A stretch of 62,817 nucleotides of DNA from Deltaproteobacteria bacterium (GCA_019307135.1 JAFDKF010000011.1:1-62817); one strand, 5' to 3'. Positions 40,415 through 49,884 are shown, numbered from the stretch's first letter. Translations and numbers: made by a program. The notes: generated by a model from the letters alone, not told the origin.

Positions 40415-40716
40415 CTCTCTCACAGAGGCCACAGAGGCGCAGGGTTTTTGATCTGAATTCCTGACAGGGGAATTCAGATCGAACTGCCTCTCGCTAACAG
40501 GTCAAATATAAATAGTTTTGTCGAAGATGACATTTCTAAATTTATGCCTGACTGGCTGCCCCGCCTTTGGCGGCGGATTTCTTGGCCTGATTTTTCCCTC
40601 CCTGCCCTGTTAAATGTAGTATCCTATTTAACCGGGGTCAAAAAATCAGGCCAAAGAATTGTCATCTCAGAGATCTCTGAGGGCTCTAGCGACCGAAGGG
40701 AGCGGGCGAGAGAATC
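40415..40716. repeat. family C element (copy 2)
   Basis: Starts CTCTCACAGAGGCCACAGAG and ends GGAGCGGGCGAGAGA, with the GAATTC-centred hairpin and GGCCTGATTTTTCCCTC inside. Confidence 0.85.
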
Positions 40717-41023
40717 CCATGATCGGTGACATTGTATTTGGCTTGTGACCAAAAGTGGCATTTGATTTCCCATGAATGAGAAATTTATTTCCCAAAACAG
40801 GGAATTATTTTACCCTTTTTTGGAGAATTTTTATCTCAGATAAATCAATACTTCTCCATCCTGTTGCCCATTTTACTTCCTGGATCTGCTTGCTTCCCGT
40901 CAACGACCCTCTCCGTCCCTTGATGGGGCAGAGTGCAAGGCGCCACCCCTTTACTTGGCATCAAGTTTGCTTGGGGAAAGGAGCTAACTCTCACAAAAAA
41001 TCAATGGAGCGATTTTATTACTT
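40717..41023. other. leader of the second activator, no gene seen
   Basis: 307 bases without a credible open frame or palindrome. They presumably contain the promoter of the 41024 gene; no consensus pair was convincing. Confidence 0.35.
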
Positions 41024-42073
41024 GTGGAAGAATTTCGGAATCCGGATTACAAAGAACTGAACAATACCATTGTTGGGCAGGCCCCGACCATGATACAGAT
41101 TAAGAGGAATATTGTTCGGCTGAGCAAATCCGATGTAACCATTCTTATCAGCGGTGAAAGCGGCACAGGCAAAGAACTGGTGGCGCGCACCATCCACAAG
41201 CTTTCGCCCCGGACCGACCAACCCTTCATCAAGATCAACAGTGCGGCTCTGCCGACCAACCTCCTTGAGAGCGAGCTGTTCGGTTTTGAAAAGGGGGCCT
41301 TCACAGGTGCTTTTCAAAAGAAGCCCGGAAAGTTCGAACTTGCTGACTCAGGCACCATCCTTTTAGACGAAATCAGCGAAATTCCCCTGCCTATGCAGGC
41401 CAAACTCCTTCAAGTCCTGCAGGATAACGAATTTTCGTCATTGGGCAGTATTACGGACACAAAAATCGATACCCGGGTACTTGCAGCCACCAATGCCAAT
41501 CTAAGTGAAATGGTTTGTGAGGGCCGGTTCAGGTCTGACCTCTATTACCGCCTCAACGTGGTGTCCATTCACATACCACCTCTCAGAGCGCGCAAGGAAG
41601 ACATCGGTCTCCTGTGCCAGCACTTTCTGAAAATATACGCAGCCCGCCACGGTAGAGACCACACACTTATAAATAAACGGACCATGGAGCAGTTCTACCA
41701 ATATTCCTGGCCCGGAAACGTGCGTGAGCTGCAGAACTTCATTCAGGGCATCACTGTACTCGGGGATAGAGAGGGCTTATATGAAAAGATGGGCAATAAC
41801 GGTCCTGTAAGCGTTTTTCTGAATGGTCAGAGGGCAGCGCGGCCCGGTAGCACCGTTGCCTCCGGGTCTGTAACCAGGCGCTCGCTAAAAAAGGTGTGCA
41901 AAGAAGCAACCCGTAAGGCCGAAACTGAGGCCATTGTGAATGCCCTCTTTCATACCCGCTGGAATCGCAGAAAAGCAGCGGCTCTGCTGAAAGTTAGCTA
42001 TAAGGCCGTGCTCAACAAAATCAAAGAATACGGCATTGAGGCCCGGTACGGGGAATTACTGAAGAAAGAATAA
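41024..42073 (+). CDS. sigma-54 dependent activator without receiver domain (2)
   Basis: Paralogue of the preceding activator, 349 residues from a GTG: Walker A GESGTGKE, GAFTGA in FEKGAFTGAFQ, Walker B ILLDEISEIP, RFRSDLYYRLNVV, and a C-terminal HTH (RWNRRKAAALLKVSYKAVLN). It also lacks a control domain, like PspF. Two adjacent activators in an exopolysaccharide locus, with a sigma-54 promoter at 44505, suggest local control. Its last 18 codons recur as a relic at 44591-44652. Confidence 0.92.
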   Translation: MEEFRNPDYKELNNTIVGQAPTMIQIKRNIVRLSKSDVTILISGESGTGKELVARTIHKLSPRTDQPFIKINSAALPTNLLESELFGFEKGAFTGAFQKKPGKFELADSGTILLDEISEIPLPMQAKLLQVLQDNEFSSLGSITDTKIDTRVLAATNANLSEMVCEGRFRSDLYYRLNVVSIHIPPLRARKEDIGLLCQHFLKIYAARHGRDHTLINKRTMEQFYQYSWPGNVRELQNFIQGITVLGDREGLYEKMGNNGPVSVFLNGQRAARPGSTVASGSVTRRSLKKVCKEATRKAETEAIVNALFHTRWNRRKAAALLKVSYKAVLNKIKEYGIEARYGELLKKE

Positions 42074-42086
42074 CGGGGTACTTTTG

Positions 42087-42386
42087 GCTCTCACAGAGCT
42101 CACAGGGGCACAGAGTTTTTTTAGCTGATTTGCTGAGGTGGCAAATCAGCTAAAACTGCCATCCCGCTTCAGCGGGACATGTTCAATGTAGCAGATGCGC
42201 ATGTCACGGCTCGATATTGGTATTAACCCGGCAACAAACTTTCCGCCGCAGGCGGATGAGTGGTTTTCATTTGCCGGCGTCTCAGCGGCAAATGGAACTA
42301 ATTGATTCCTCTGTGATCTCTGCGGGCTCTGTGAGAGACAAAAAATCACCAGCGAGCTCGAGCGACCAAAGGAAGCGGGCGAGAGA
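42087..42386. repeat. family C element (copy 3)
   Basis: Starts GCTCTCACAGAGCTCACAGG and ends GGAAGCGGGCGAGAGA, 24 bases before the sugar-transferase ATG. The internal hairpin is GCTGATTTGC/GCAAATCAGC rather than the GAATTC form of copies 1 and 2. CTGTGATCTCTGCGGGCTCT near the end pairs with the opening. Confidence 0.85.
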
Positions 42387-42409
42387 ATTCAGCCCTATAG
42401 GCAATTGAC

Positions 42410-43804
42410 ATGATTCTACGTATATTCAAAAAAGATCTGCCACTGCGAAACCTTCTCTTTGTAATCGGTGAAGGGGCGCTGATCTATGCCGCGGTTCTGA
42501 TGGCCGCCTTCCTCCGCCTTGGCAGTTCCCACGCCTCTTTCTTGTCTGGTGAGGTTCTTGGCAAGGCGCTGCTGATCATGGTCGTCTGCCAGGGCTGCCT
42601 CTACTATAATGACTTGTACAACCTCAAGGTTACAGACACTTACCTGGAGCTGGGTCTGAGGCTGACCAAAGCCATGGGCATTGCCTCCATCGTCCTGGCC
42701 CTTGTTTATTATTGTATCCCTTCACTCCTTATGGGGCGCGGCATTTTTTTTATTACTCTTGCGTTTCTCGTCCTTCTTGTTGTCTCGTGGCGTTATGCGT
42801 ACAACTGGGTTTTGAAGAAAAAGATGTTCACGGAAAGCGTCATAATCCTGGGTGCCGACCGCCTTTGCCTGGAAATCATCAATGAGATCAAAGGCCGCCC
42901 GGATTCCGGCTACATGGTGGCCGGCATTGTTTCCGCGAATTCGACTTCTGCTTCGCCCTTCTCGCAAGATATCCCCCTTTTCAGCATAAATGGAACACTG
43001 TGCGAGCTGGCCGAGTCCCTTGGTAGCAAAAGAATCGTCGTGGCTATGGATGAAAGGCGTGGCAAGCTCCCTATCGAAGATCTGCTTCGCTGCAAAATGA
43101 AAGGAATTGAGATCTCCGAGGGCGCAGCCCTCTACGAGGAATTAACCGGAAAGATTTTTGTAGAAAAACTCAACCCGAGCTGGCTCATCTTCTCGGACGG
43201 TTTCCGCAAGTCGCAGATGGCTCGCCTTACAAAGCGCGCTGTCGGCCTCATCGTGTCAAGCACGGGCCTGTTGGTCGCATCACCTCTGATCGTCCTCATA
43301 GCCCTTGCTATCAAGCTCGACTCCAAAGGCCCGGTTATTTTCAAGCAAGACAGATGCGGACAGGACGGCCGAGTCTTCAAGCTGCGCAAATACCGTTCCA
43401 TGATTGACAATGCTGAAGCCGCCACCGGCCCCCGTTGGGCCAAGGACGATGACTCGCGCGTAACGCGTGTTGGCAAGATATTGCGCAAATACCGTCTGGA
43501 TGAAATCCCCCAGATGTGGAACGTCCTTAAAGGCGACATGAACTTTGTAGGACCCCGCCCGGAGCGCCCCGAGTTTGTGAAAAAACTGACTGAGATGATT
43601 CCCTACTATCCAGAGCGTCATACCGTCAAACCAGGCATTACAGGCTGGGCTCAGGTTTCGTACGGTTATGGCGCCTCGGTCAAAGACGCCCAGGAAAAAC
43701 TGAAGTATGACCTGTTCTATGTCAAAAACATGTCTTTGGTCATGGACATCATAATCATATTCAAAACGGCCAAGATTGTGCTGCTCAAGAGTGGCGCGAG
43801 GTAG
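42410..43804 (+). CDS. exopolysaccharide polyprenyl glycosylphosphotransferase
   Basis: Starts repeat-unit assembly by moving sugar-1-phosphate from a UDP-sugar to undecaprenyl phosphate in the inner membrane. 464 residues: four N-terminal membrane helices, a CoA-binding-like middle domain (VIILGADRLCLEIINEI), a fifth helix (GLIVSSTGLLVASPLIVLIA) and the C-terminal bacterial sugar-transferase domain with YRSMIDNAE, RKYRLDEIPQMWNVLKGDM and GPRPERPEF. It fits the PEP-CTERM-associated EpsB-like group. A relic of a second copy's end lies at 48292. Confidence 0.94.
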   Translation: MILRIFKKDLPLRNLLFVIGEGALIYAAVLMAAFLRLGSSHASFLSGEVLGKALLIMVVCQGCLYYNDLYNLKVTDTYLELGLRLTKAMGIASIVLALVYYCIPSLLMGRGIFFITLAFLVLLVVSWRYAYNWVLKKKMFTESVIILGADRLCLEIINEIKGRPDSGYMVAGIVSANSTSASPFSQDIPLFSINGTLCELAESLGSKRIVVAMDERRGKLPIEDLLRCKMKGIEISEGAALYEELTGKIFVEKLNPSWLIFSDGFRKSQMARLTKRAVGLIVSSTGLLVASPLIVLIALAIKLDSKGPVIFKQDRCGQDGRVFKLRKYRSMIDNAEAATGPRWAKDDDSRVTRVGKILRKYRLDEIPQMWNVLKGDMNFVGPRPERPEFVKKLTEMIPYYPERHTVKPGITGWAQVSYGYGASVKDAQEKLKYDLFYVKNMSLVMDIIIIFKTAKIVLLKSGAR

Positions 43805-43852
43805 TAAGATGTTCTAAATGTTCAAGACGTTCAAACTAAAATCGCTTTTTTT

Positions 43853-43927
43853 ATCTCTCACAAAGCTCGCCCTATTTATCTCTGAGACCTCCGTGAGCTC
43901 GAGCGACCAGAGGAAGCGGGCGAGAGA
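43853..43927. repeat. short family C element (copy 4)
   Basis: Keeps both ends (ATCTCTCACAAAGCTCGC and GGAAGCGGGCGAGAGA) but lacks the middle 150-220 bases of the other copies. Confidence 0.8.
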
Positions 43928-43969
43928 ACCGACCCGTTGAAGGCTTTGAACAAGCGAAGCGATCGAACA

Positions 43970-44121
43970 TAATGAACTACCCCGCCGCAAGCGGCGGGGT
44001 ATCAAAATGAGTGTGTTATCTTTTCTATCGCAGCAAGCTGCGGGGAATTAAACCCTACAGATTTCGTCGCCCTTCAAGTGATTAGAGTAATCCGTGTAAT
44101 CTGCGAAATCTGTGGATTAAA
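43970..44121 (+). repeat. CCCCGCCGCAAGCGGCGGGG element (family D, copy 1)
   Basis: Begins GAACTACCCCGCCGCAAGC, has a second half-hairpin GCAGCAAGCTGCGGGGAATT and ends AATCTGCGAAATCTGTGGAT. Two more copies lie at 44358 and 49730, all in the same orientation. Confidence 0.9.
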
Positions 44122-44357
44122 CAACCAACTTTGTTGGAATAAAAGGGCAATAGATTCATATACTTATCGCAGGTATCCCCTGGGAACTGAAGGGGGCGGA
44201 GCCTGTCCCGAATTTATAAATATGTTCGACTTGTTCAAATCGTTCGATCGTTTGCGTGCCGCAAGCTTGTTCAAATCGTATCAGAGAAATGTTCAAGCTG
44301 TTCAAGTCGTTCAATCATTCGGCTTCGCCGGATTCGTTCGAATCGCGTTAGGGGTAT
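44122..44357. repeat. TTGTTCAAATCGTTC word cluster
   Basis: The gap between two family D copies is filled mainly with words of the GTTCAAATC/GTTCAAGTC type (44230-44330) and CGATCGTTTGCGTGCC. No gene. Confidence 0.6.
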
Positions 44358-44465
44358 AATGAACTACCCCGCCGCAAGCTGCGGGGAATTAAACCCTACA
44401 GATTTCGCATCGCCCTTCAAGTGATTAGAGTAATCCGTGTAATCTGCGAAATCTGTGGATTAAAA
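44358..44465 (+). repeat. family D element with internal deletion (copy 2)
   Basis: Identical to copy 1 outside, but the 45 bases between the first and second GCAAGC are gone, as expected from recombination or slippage between them. Confidence 0.9.
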
Positions 44466-44504
44466 TGCTCTAGATTCAGTAACTTAGTTCTCTCCTTAGT
44501 CCTT

Positions 44505-44520
44505 TGGTACGCTCCTTGCT
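44505..44520 (+). promoter_or_regulatory. sigma-54 promoter of the export/assembly genes
   Basis: TGGTACGCTCCTTGCT matches the sigma-54 consensus TGGCACGNNNNTTGCW at every defined position except C4 (T here), with GG and GC at the required 10-base separation. It lies 138 bases upstream of the Wza-like gene, giving a start near 44532. Two sigma-54 activators sit 2.4-5 kb upstream. No other match this good was found in the window. Confidence 0.75.
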
Positions 44521-44590
44521 ATAAATGCCCCTCAAAGCGAGCATATTCCACAGGCTAACACCTTTTTGAGTCCGCCAGGGGGCCCCTTCC

Positions 44591-44652
44591 ACAAGATCAA
44601 AGAATACGGCATTGAGGCCCGGTACGAGAAATTACTGAAGAAAGGATAACGG
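44591..44652 (+). pseudogene. relic of the 3' end of a sigma-54 activator gene
   Basis: Reads KIKEYGIEARYEKLLKKG and stop, against KIKEYGIEARYGELLKKE and stop at the end of the 41024 gene; the DNA is nearly identical for about 55 bases. It is all that is left of a second copy, directly upstream of the Wza-like gene. Confidence 0.85.
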
Positions 44653-44657
44653 ATCCG

Positions 44658-45272
44658 ATGATTAAAAAAACAATTCTGGCTGCACTGCTCACCGCATTTC
44701 AGCTACTCACTTCATGTGCAAGTGATCTCCCCTCTGTAAAAACACTGAGCAAATACTATCAAGATGAAACACCAGCGCAGCAATCCACTGAATCATACCT
44801 CATAGGTTCAGGGGATGTTTTGGCAATCGACGTGTGGCGAGAAGAGGCGTTATCCAAACAGGTCAGTGTCCGCCTGGACGGCAAAATCTCCCTGCCACTG
44901 ATAGACGACATCCAAACAGTCGGACTCACCTGCGGAAAACTGGAAAATCTTATTGAGGAGAAATACACGGATTTCGTGGAAGTCCCGGAGGTTTCCGTAA
45001 CCCTGTTGCAAAGTGGCAGCGGCAAAATCTATATGCTGGGCAAAATCCAGAGTCCGGGGGAACATCCCCTGACAAAGAAAATGACAGTCCTCCAGGCGAT
45101 TTCCCGTGCAGGCGGCCTGGGCCCCTGGGCAGACACCTCGGATATCAGGCTTATCAGAAAAATTGGTGGTGTTGAGAGACACTTCAGGATTGATTACGAG
45201 GCCATCATCTCCGGCGAGGATATGAGCCACAATATTTTACTCGAACCTGGCGATACTATTTTTGTACCCTAG
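44658..45272 (+). CDS. polysaccharide export lipoprotein (Wza-like)
   Basis: Outer-membrane secretin-like channel component for polysaccharide export. The 204 residues have a lipobox LLTSC (cysteine about 20), the Poly_export domain (YLIGSGDVLAIDVWREEALS, VSVRLDGKISLPLIDDIQ) and an SLBB-type repeat (GSGKIYMLGKIQSPGEHPLT). It is shorter than E. coli Wza, as is usual for PEP-CTERM-associated export proteins. First gene after the sigma-54 promoter. Confidence 0.93.
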   Translation: MIKKTILAALLTAFQLLTSCASDLPSVKTLSKYYQDETPAQQSTESYLIGSGDVLAIDVWREEALSKQVSVRLDGKISLPLIDDIQTVGLTCGKLENLIEEKYTDFVEVPEVSVTLLQSGSGKIYMLGKIQSPGEHPLTKKMTVLQAISRAGGLGPWADTSDIRLIRKIGGVERHFRIDYEAIISGEDMSHNILLEPGDTIFVP

Positions 45273-45420
45273 TGCTCCCTTTTGCAAATACCGTGACGTG
45301 TTTTGATATATACATCTCTGTATCCAACAGGAAGGAGTTAGCGACGAGTAATCTGACAACGATGATACTTTTGACTACGAGGGAATCAGCCCAAATTCAT
45401 CTAAAAAAAGGTTAAAGAAA

Positions 45421-47016
45421 ATGATACCCAAAAAATTTGATCTGGACTATTGCAAGGACGCCCTGCTCAGAAGAAAGTGGTACCTCATTATTCCCTTTGT
45501 CCTGCTTTTTAGCTCAGGCATCATATACGCAGTGACCACACCCAAAATATACAAAGCCGACACTGTGATTTTGGTACAACGGCAGCAGGTGCCTTCGAGT
45601 TATGTTAGATCAAACATTACCACCAGCCTCCGGGACCGCATCAACACTATCCAACAGCAGGTCACCAGCCGGACGAACCTGGAAGGCTTAATCAAAAGGT
45701 TGGGACTTTATGCCAGCAAGGATCCCTCCGAGCAAGAGGCGACCATGCAGGACAAAGTCGAACGTATGCGGCGCGATATTGAAATCCATCTCCACAGGAG
45801 TGCCGCGTTCAGTATCTCATTCACCGGTACAGACCCCCGGAAGGTCGCCGAAATCGCCAATGCGCTGGCTTCAAACTTTATCGACGAACATCTAAAGGTA
45901 CGAGAGGAGCAGTCAATCGGCACCACGCGGTTCTTGGAAAGTGAATTGGCACGCGTCGAGACAACCCTTAGTGAAAAAGAAGCGGCGCTCACAGCGTACA
46001 AGAAGCAGCATATGGGCGGATTGCCGGAGGATTTAGATACCAATCTTCGCATTATGGAACAACTTAACCAGAAAGTCTCGAGTCTCGAGCAAAGGCTGGA
46101 CGAGGCCCGTACCCAAAAGATCATGCTCGAGCAGCAAATCGTTAATCTGAAGGACTCGGCTGCTTTTGTATCTGTGGATGAGCAGGATATCTTTGCATCC
46201 GAAGATGTCACAGACGGCTCTGGCCAGCTTTATAAGCTAAGAGAGCAGCTCAAGGCTCTCCGCCTTAGCTATACTGACAACTATCCTGACGTAGTCAAAG
46301 TGAAAAAGATCATCAAGCAGATTGAAGAGAACCAGGAGCAAGAGGAGGCCCAGGGTCCTCTCGAAACACCTTCCTCCGAGGGAGGGGACAGCATTATGAC
46401 TGCCCAACAGGAAGTCTTCGAATTTCAACTGGCTTCCCTCCGAAAAACGATTAGAGACTTACAGAGTGAAAAGGCCAGGATAGAAAAACAAATTGGCAGC
46501 CTAAAAGAGCGCATCAACGATACACCCAATAGGAAGTTGACGCTCATCTCACTCCAGCGTGACTACAATACGATCAAAGGGCAATATGACTCTCTGCTCG
46601 GTAAGAAGCTGCAATCCGAGTTGGCCGAAAACCTGGAAAAACGGCAGAAAGGTGAGCAGTTTATCATACTCGACCCGGCAAGGGCCCCGGAAAAGCCGTT
46701 CAGCCCCAACATCCCCAGGATCATCTTGATGACTCTGCTAGGGGCGCTCGCCGCAAGTTTTGGTTTGGCTTTTACTGTCGAATATCTTGATGAATCCTTC
46801 AGGGATTTCAGCGACCTTGCTGAGTTTTTGCAAATTCCGGTGCTGGCCCTCATCCCTTGGCTCCAGACCACCACTGAAGTCAGGAGGCGACACCGTCTTA
46901 AGGTGTTCGCCTATTGCTTGAGCGGCTGTTTGCTGGTGGCCGTCTGCATTGGCGTCTTCCTCTGGCTGAACGGAGATCTGCAAGGATTGGTGCAGAGGAT
47001 TCGCTCCCTTGTCTGA
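45421..47016 (+). CDS. chain-length determinant protein (Wzz/PCP family)
   Basis: Inner-membrane polysaccharide co-polymerase that sets chain length and docks to the export channel. 531 residues: a first membrane helix about 21-38 (YLIIPFVLLFSSGIIYAV), long periplasmic coiled coils (residues 170-400), the proline-rich APEKPFSPNIP motif before the second helix (IILMTLLGALAASFGLAF), and a further hydrophobic segment near the C-terminus. Matches the PEP-CTERM chain-length family. Confidence 0.92.
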   Translation: MIPKKFDLDYCKDALLRRKWYLIIPFVLLFSSGIIYAVTTPKIYKADTVILVQRQQVPSSYVRSNITTSLRDRINTIQQQVTSRTNLEGLIKRLGLYASKDPSEQEATMQDKVERMRRDIEIHLHRSAAFSISFTGTDPRKVAEIANALASNFIDEHLKVREEQSIGTTRFLESELARVETTLSEKEAALTAYKKQHMGGLPEDLDTNLRIMEQLNQKVSSLEQRLDEARTQKIMLEQQIVNLKDSAAFVSVDEQDIFASEDVTDGSGQLYKLREQLKALRLSYTDNYPDVVKVKKIIKQIEENQEQEEAQGPLETPSSEGGDSIMTAQQEVFEFQLASLRKTIRDLQSEKARIEKQIGSLKERINDTPNRKLTLISLQRDYNTIKGQYDSLLGKKLQSELAENLEKRQKGEQFIILDPARAPEKPFSPNIPRIILMTLLGALAASFGLAFTVEYLDESFRDFSDLAEFLQIPVLALIPWLQTTTEVRRRHRLKVFAYCLSGCLLVAVCIGVFLWLNGDLQGLVQRIRSLV

Positions 47017-47258
47017 GACCTCAATTGAGCGAAAACACTCAATTGAAAGTGGCCAGTGGTCAGTGGTCAGAAAATATCTTTATGCAGTTTTTAGTAAATC
47101 TACCATAGATGAAATATATCCTGTTGAAGTCAGTTCTTGTACTAACCACTGGACACTGCCCTCTGAACACTACTTAGTGGTGTTTTGACACAATTGAGTT
47201 AGCAATAACATGTGGGCCTTCAGCTATGAGCTATCAGCTACACTGAAAGGAATTATAT

Positions 47259-48173
47259 ATGGGAAAGATATTTGACGCACTTCAGAAATCAGCTTCGGCT
47301 GCTGACAAAAGCGCTGGTTCCACGGCGAAGGCGCAGGCACGAGCCCCGGTGCAGGAGGCTCCCTCTATAAGCCAGGAAGCGCTTGACTCGCTTCGCCTGA
47401 AGCCAGCAGTGAATGGTCCGGCCGTCACCAAACGCAGCTTCCAGTTGCTGCCCATAAGCGAGCTTCTGGTAACCTGCCGCCAGGATGGCAACCGGGAGGC
47501 CAATTTCGCTGCAGAGCAGTATAAGATGCTGCGCAGCCAGTTGTTGTTCCCAGCAGGCGGATCTGTGCCTAAGACCATATTGGTGACCAGTGCCATTCCC
47601 GGTGAGGGCAAGTCTATTGTTTCCGGCAACCTTGCTATCAGCATTGCGCTCGGCAAGCAGGAGCACGTCCTCTTGATTGAGGGTGATCTCCGCAGACCCT
47701 CCTTGGCCACACTGTTCGGGCTTAAAAATTCGAGAGGTCTTTCAGACTATCTTTTGGAAGAGGATGAGCTGAGCAACCTCCTCTGCAAGACAGCAGTAGA
47801 TAAGCTGACTCTCTTGCCCGGAGGCCGGCTCACAAAGAATCCTTATGAATTACTCTCTTCCCAGAGGATGATAGACCTGTTGGAAGAGGTCAGGGATCGA
47901 TATCAAGACAGGTACATCATTCTCGACAGTACTCCAGCCCAGGTTGCAGCAGAAACGAACGTATTGAGCAAATTTATTGACGGAATCATTCTCGTGGTCC
48001 GCTATGGCAAATCTTCCAGAAAAGTGATCCGGGAGACAGTGGAAAAAATCGGAAAAGAGAAGTTCATCGGTGTCGTCTTCAACGGATTGGAAGGAAAATA
48101 CCCGAATAGGTATTACTACAAGTACTACGGTGATACCCGAAGAAAAACCTTCAGATTCTTCCGACGAAAGTGA
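47259..48173 (+). CDS. CpsD/CapB-family tyrosine autokinase
   Basis: Cytoplasmic BY-kinase that phosphorylates its own tyrosine tail and controls polymer assembly with the Wzz protein. 304 residues: Walker A SAIPGEGKS near 101-109, Walker A' LLIEGDLRRP, Walker B YIILDSTPA, and a C-terminal tyrosine cluster (NRYYYKYYGD). Matches the exopolysaccharide/PEP-CTERM autokinase type. It follows the chain-length gene by 240 bases. Confidence 0.92.
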   Translation: MGKIFDALQKSASAADKSAGSTAKAQARAPVQEAPSISQEALDSLRLKPAVNGPAVTKRSFQLLPISELLVTCRQDGNREANFAAEQYKMLRSQLLFPAGGSVPKTILVTSAIPGEGKSIVSGNLAISIALGKQEHVLLIEGDLRRPSLATLFGLKNSRGLSDYLLEEDELSNLLCKTAVDKLTLLPGGRLTKNPYELLSSQRMIDLLEEVRDRYQDRYIILDSTPAQVAAETNVLSKFIDGIILVVRYGKSSRKVIRETVEKIGKEKFIGVVFNGLEGKYPNRYYYKYYGDTRRKTFRFFRRK

Positions 48174-48291
48174 ACCGGACCGTCACTGACAAGGGTACCG
48201 ACAAATGCCGAAAATACTGAACAAATATTGTCCGCCAACAAAGCTATTCTTCGTGTTTGGAAAAGCGGCCCTCTCCCAGAGCGTCCCCGAA

Positions 48292-48366
48292 TATGTCTTT
48301 GGTCATGGATCTGATAATCATATTCAAAACAGCCAGGATCGTGCTGCTCAAGACTGGCGCCAGGTA
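48292..48366 (+). pseudogene. relic of the 3' end of a second sugar-transferase gene
   Basis: One frame reads SLVMDLIIIFKTARIVLLKT and GAR then stop, against SLVMDIIIIFKTAKIVLLKS and GAR at the end of the 42410 gene. About 75 bases remain, just upstream of the beta-barrel start. Confidence 0.85.
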
Positions 48367-48381
48367 AAGAAAGCCTGTGGG

Positions 48382-49698
48382 ATGATACGATTTTTTTCGC
48401 CTTTCATATTCTCTCTGGCCGTGCTTCTCTACCTGGCTGTGGTGGGCAGCAATGCATATGCCGGGCCCAAACGGTTTCAATGGAGCACAAGAATATCTGT
48501 TTCTGAAACGTACGATGACAACATCAACCTGGAGAAAGATAACAAGGAGGATGATTGGATTACCTCGATCACCCCTGGATTGACATTAACTGTAATGACC
48601 GAAGAAACCGAAGTAAACCTGGACTATGACCTCAGCTTTGTTTTGTACGCCAGAAACAAGGACAACAATACCGTCCGCCACAGTCTGACCCTGAGTGGCC
48701 TCAAGGGAATTCCCATCGCCGAGCATCTAACCCTGGACCTGGATGAATCGTTCCAGGTCTCGGAAGATCCCATAGAGATAAGTGACTACGTCACCAGCGA
48801 GCGGCGCTCTCGCGAACGCTATTACCGAAATACAGCCGGGGGAAGAATCAACTACCATTTTGGTGAGGGAGATTTTTTCTATGCCGGCTTCCACCACATC
48901 CTCCTCGAAAATGATGACCCCTCTCTGGAGGACAGCCAGCACTACCGGCCCATGGCCGGGTTCACGTACTGGTTCGACATCCGAAACGGCGTCAGCCTCG
49001 ATTACTCGTATACCCGGGGAGAATTCGATGTTTCCGAAGACTTTGACCAGCACCGCTCAAGCGCCACCTATACGCACAGATTCAGCCCCAGGACCCAAAC
49101 CAACCTCTCATACAGCTACGACTCTTTCGACTACGAGGAAATAAGAGAGGACTACGTGGGCATCAGAGAGGACTACGTGGTCCATAGCAGCAGCCTCGGG
49201 CTCAGTCACCAGCTCACCGAGCAAGTTTCGGGGTCGATCTCTGGCGGCTACTATGTTCAGGACCGGGAACAAAGTGACGATACTTCCGGGTTCATTGGCA
49301 ACGCATCCCTTGACGGAACGTTCAGGTTCGAAAAGGGTGCATTCACCTTGAACGGCTCTTCGGGCTACCGGCAACAGTTTTTCGAGGCGGAAAATCTCGG
49401 CTTTTCTAAATACTACGAGGCTTCGGCGAACTTCAGCTATCAGCTCCTGGAAAGGCTTTCCACAACCCTCTCAGGATTTTACACGAGAGATGACTACAAG
49501 GAGGCAGTCCCCGACCGCGAGGACGATACGTGGGGAGGCAGCGCTGCCTTGAATTGTTTGCTATTTCACTGGCTTTCAGGGTCTTTGAGTTATCAGTACC
49601 GCCAAATGGATTCCAGCATTGGCGCTAATGATTACATCGACAACCGTGTCACTCTGACCCTCACGGCCTCTTATTTGGGCAAACCCAGATTCTTTTAA
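48382..49698 (+). CDS. outer-membrane beta-barrel protein of the PEP-CTERM locus
   Basis: 438 residues from the ATG at 48382: signal peptide (FFSPFIFSLAVLLYLAVVGS, ending AYA-GP) followed by alternating polar/aromatic beta strands to the last residue (VTLTLTASYLGKPRFF, terminal phenylalanine). It resembles the large beta-barrel proteins found with exosortase systems and probably sits in the outer membrane as part of the export route. The open frame starts at 48205, but that part contains the sugar-transferase relic and is not used. Confidence 0.85.
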   Translation: MIRFFSPFIFSLAVLLYLAVVGSNAYAGPKRFQWSTRISVSETYDDNINLEKDNKEDDWITSITPGLTLTVMTEETEVNLDYDLSFVLYARNKDNNTVRHSLTLSGLKGIPIAEHLTLDLDESFQVSEDPIEISDYVTSERRSRERYYRNTAGGRINYHFGEGDFFYAGFHHILLENDDPSLEDSQHYRPMAGFTYWFDIRNGVSLDYSYTRGEFDVSEDFDQHRSSATYTHRFSPRTQTNLSYSYDSFDYEEIREDYVGIREDYVVHSSSLGLSHQLTEQVSGSISGGYYVQDREQSDDTSGFIGNASLDGTFRFEKGAFTLNGSSGYRQQFFEAENLGFSKYYEASANFSYQLLERLSTTLSGFYTRDDYKEAVPDREDDTWGGSAALNCLLFHWLSGSLSYQYRQMDSSIGANDYIDNRVTLTLTASYLGKPRFF

Positions 49699-49729
49699 GA
49701 GCAGTAACGGGTGACAGTCAACGACGCCA

Positions 49730-49884
49730 AATGAACTACCCCGCGGCAAGCCGCGGGGTATCAAAATAAGTGTTTTATCTTTTCTATCGCAGCAAGCTGC
49801 GGGGAATTAAACCCTACATATTTCGCATCGCCCTTCAAGTGATTAGAGTAATCCGTGTAATCTGCGAAATCTGTGGATTAAAAT
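49730..49884 (+). repeat. family D element (copy 3)
   Basis: Same layout as copy 1, with CCCCGCGGCAAGCCGCGGGG replacing CCCCGCCGCAAGCGGCGGGG: the stem has changed on both arms and stays fully paired. Confidence 0.9.

Noticed and set aside
40776..41060. 94-codon ORF upstream of the second activator
   Set aside because: No family resemblance, no ribosome site, overlaps the activator start.
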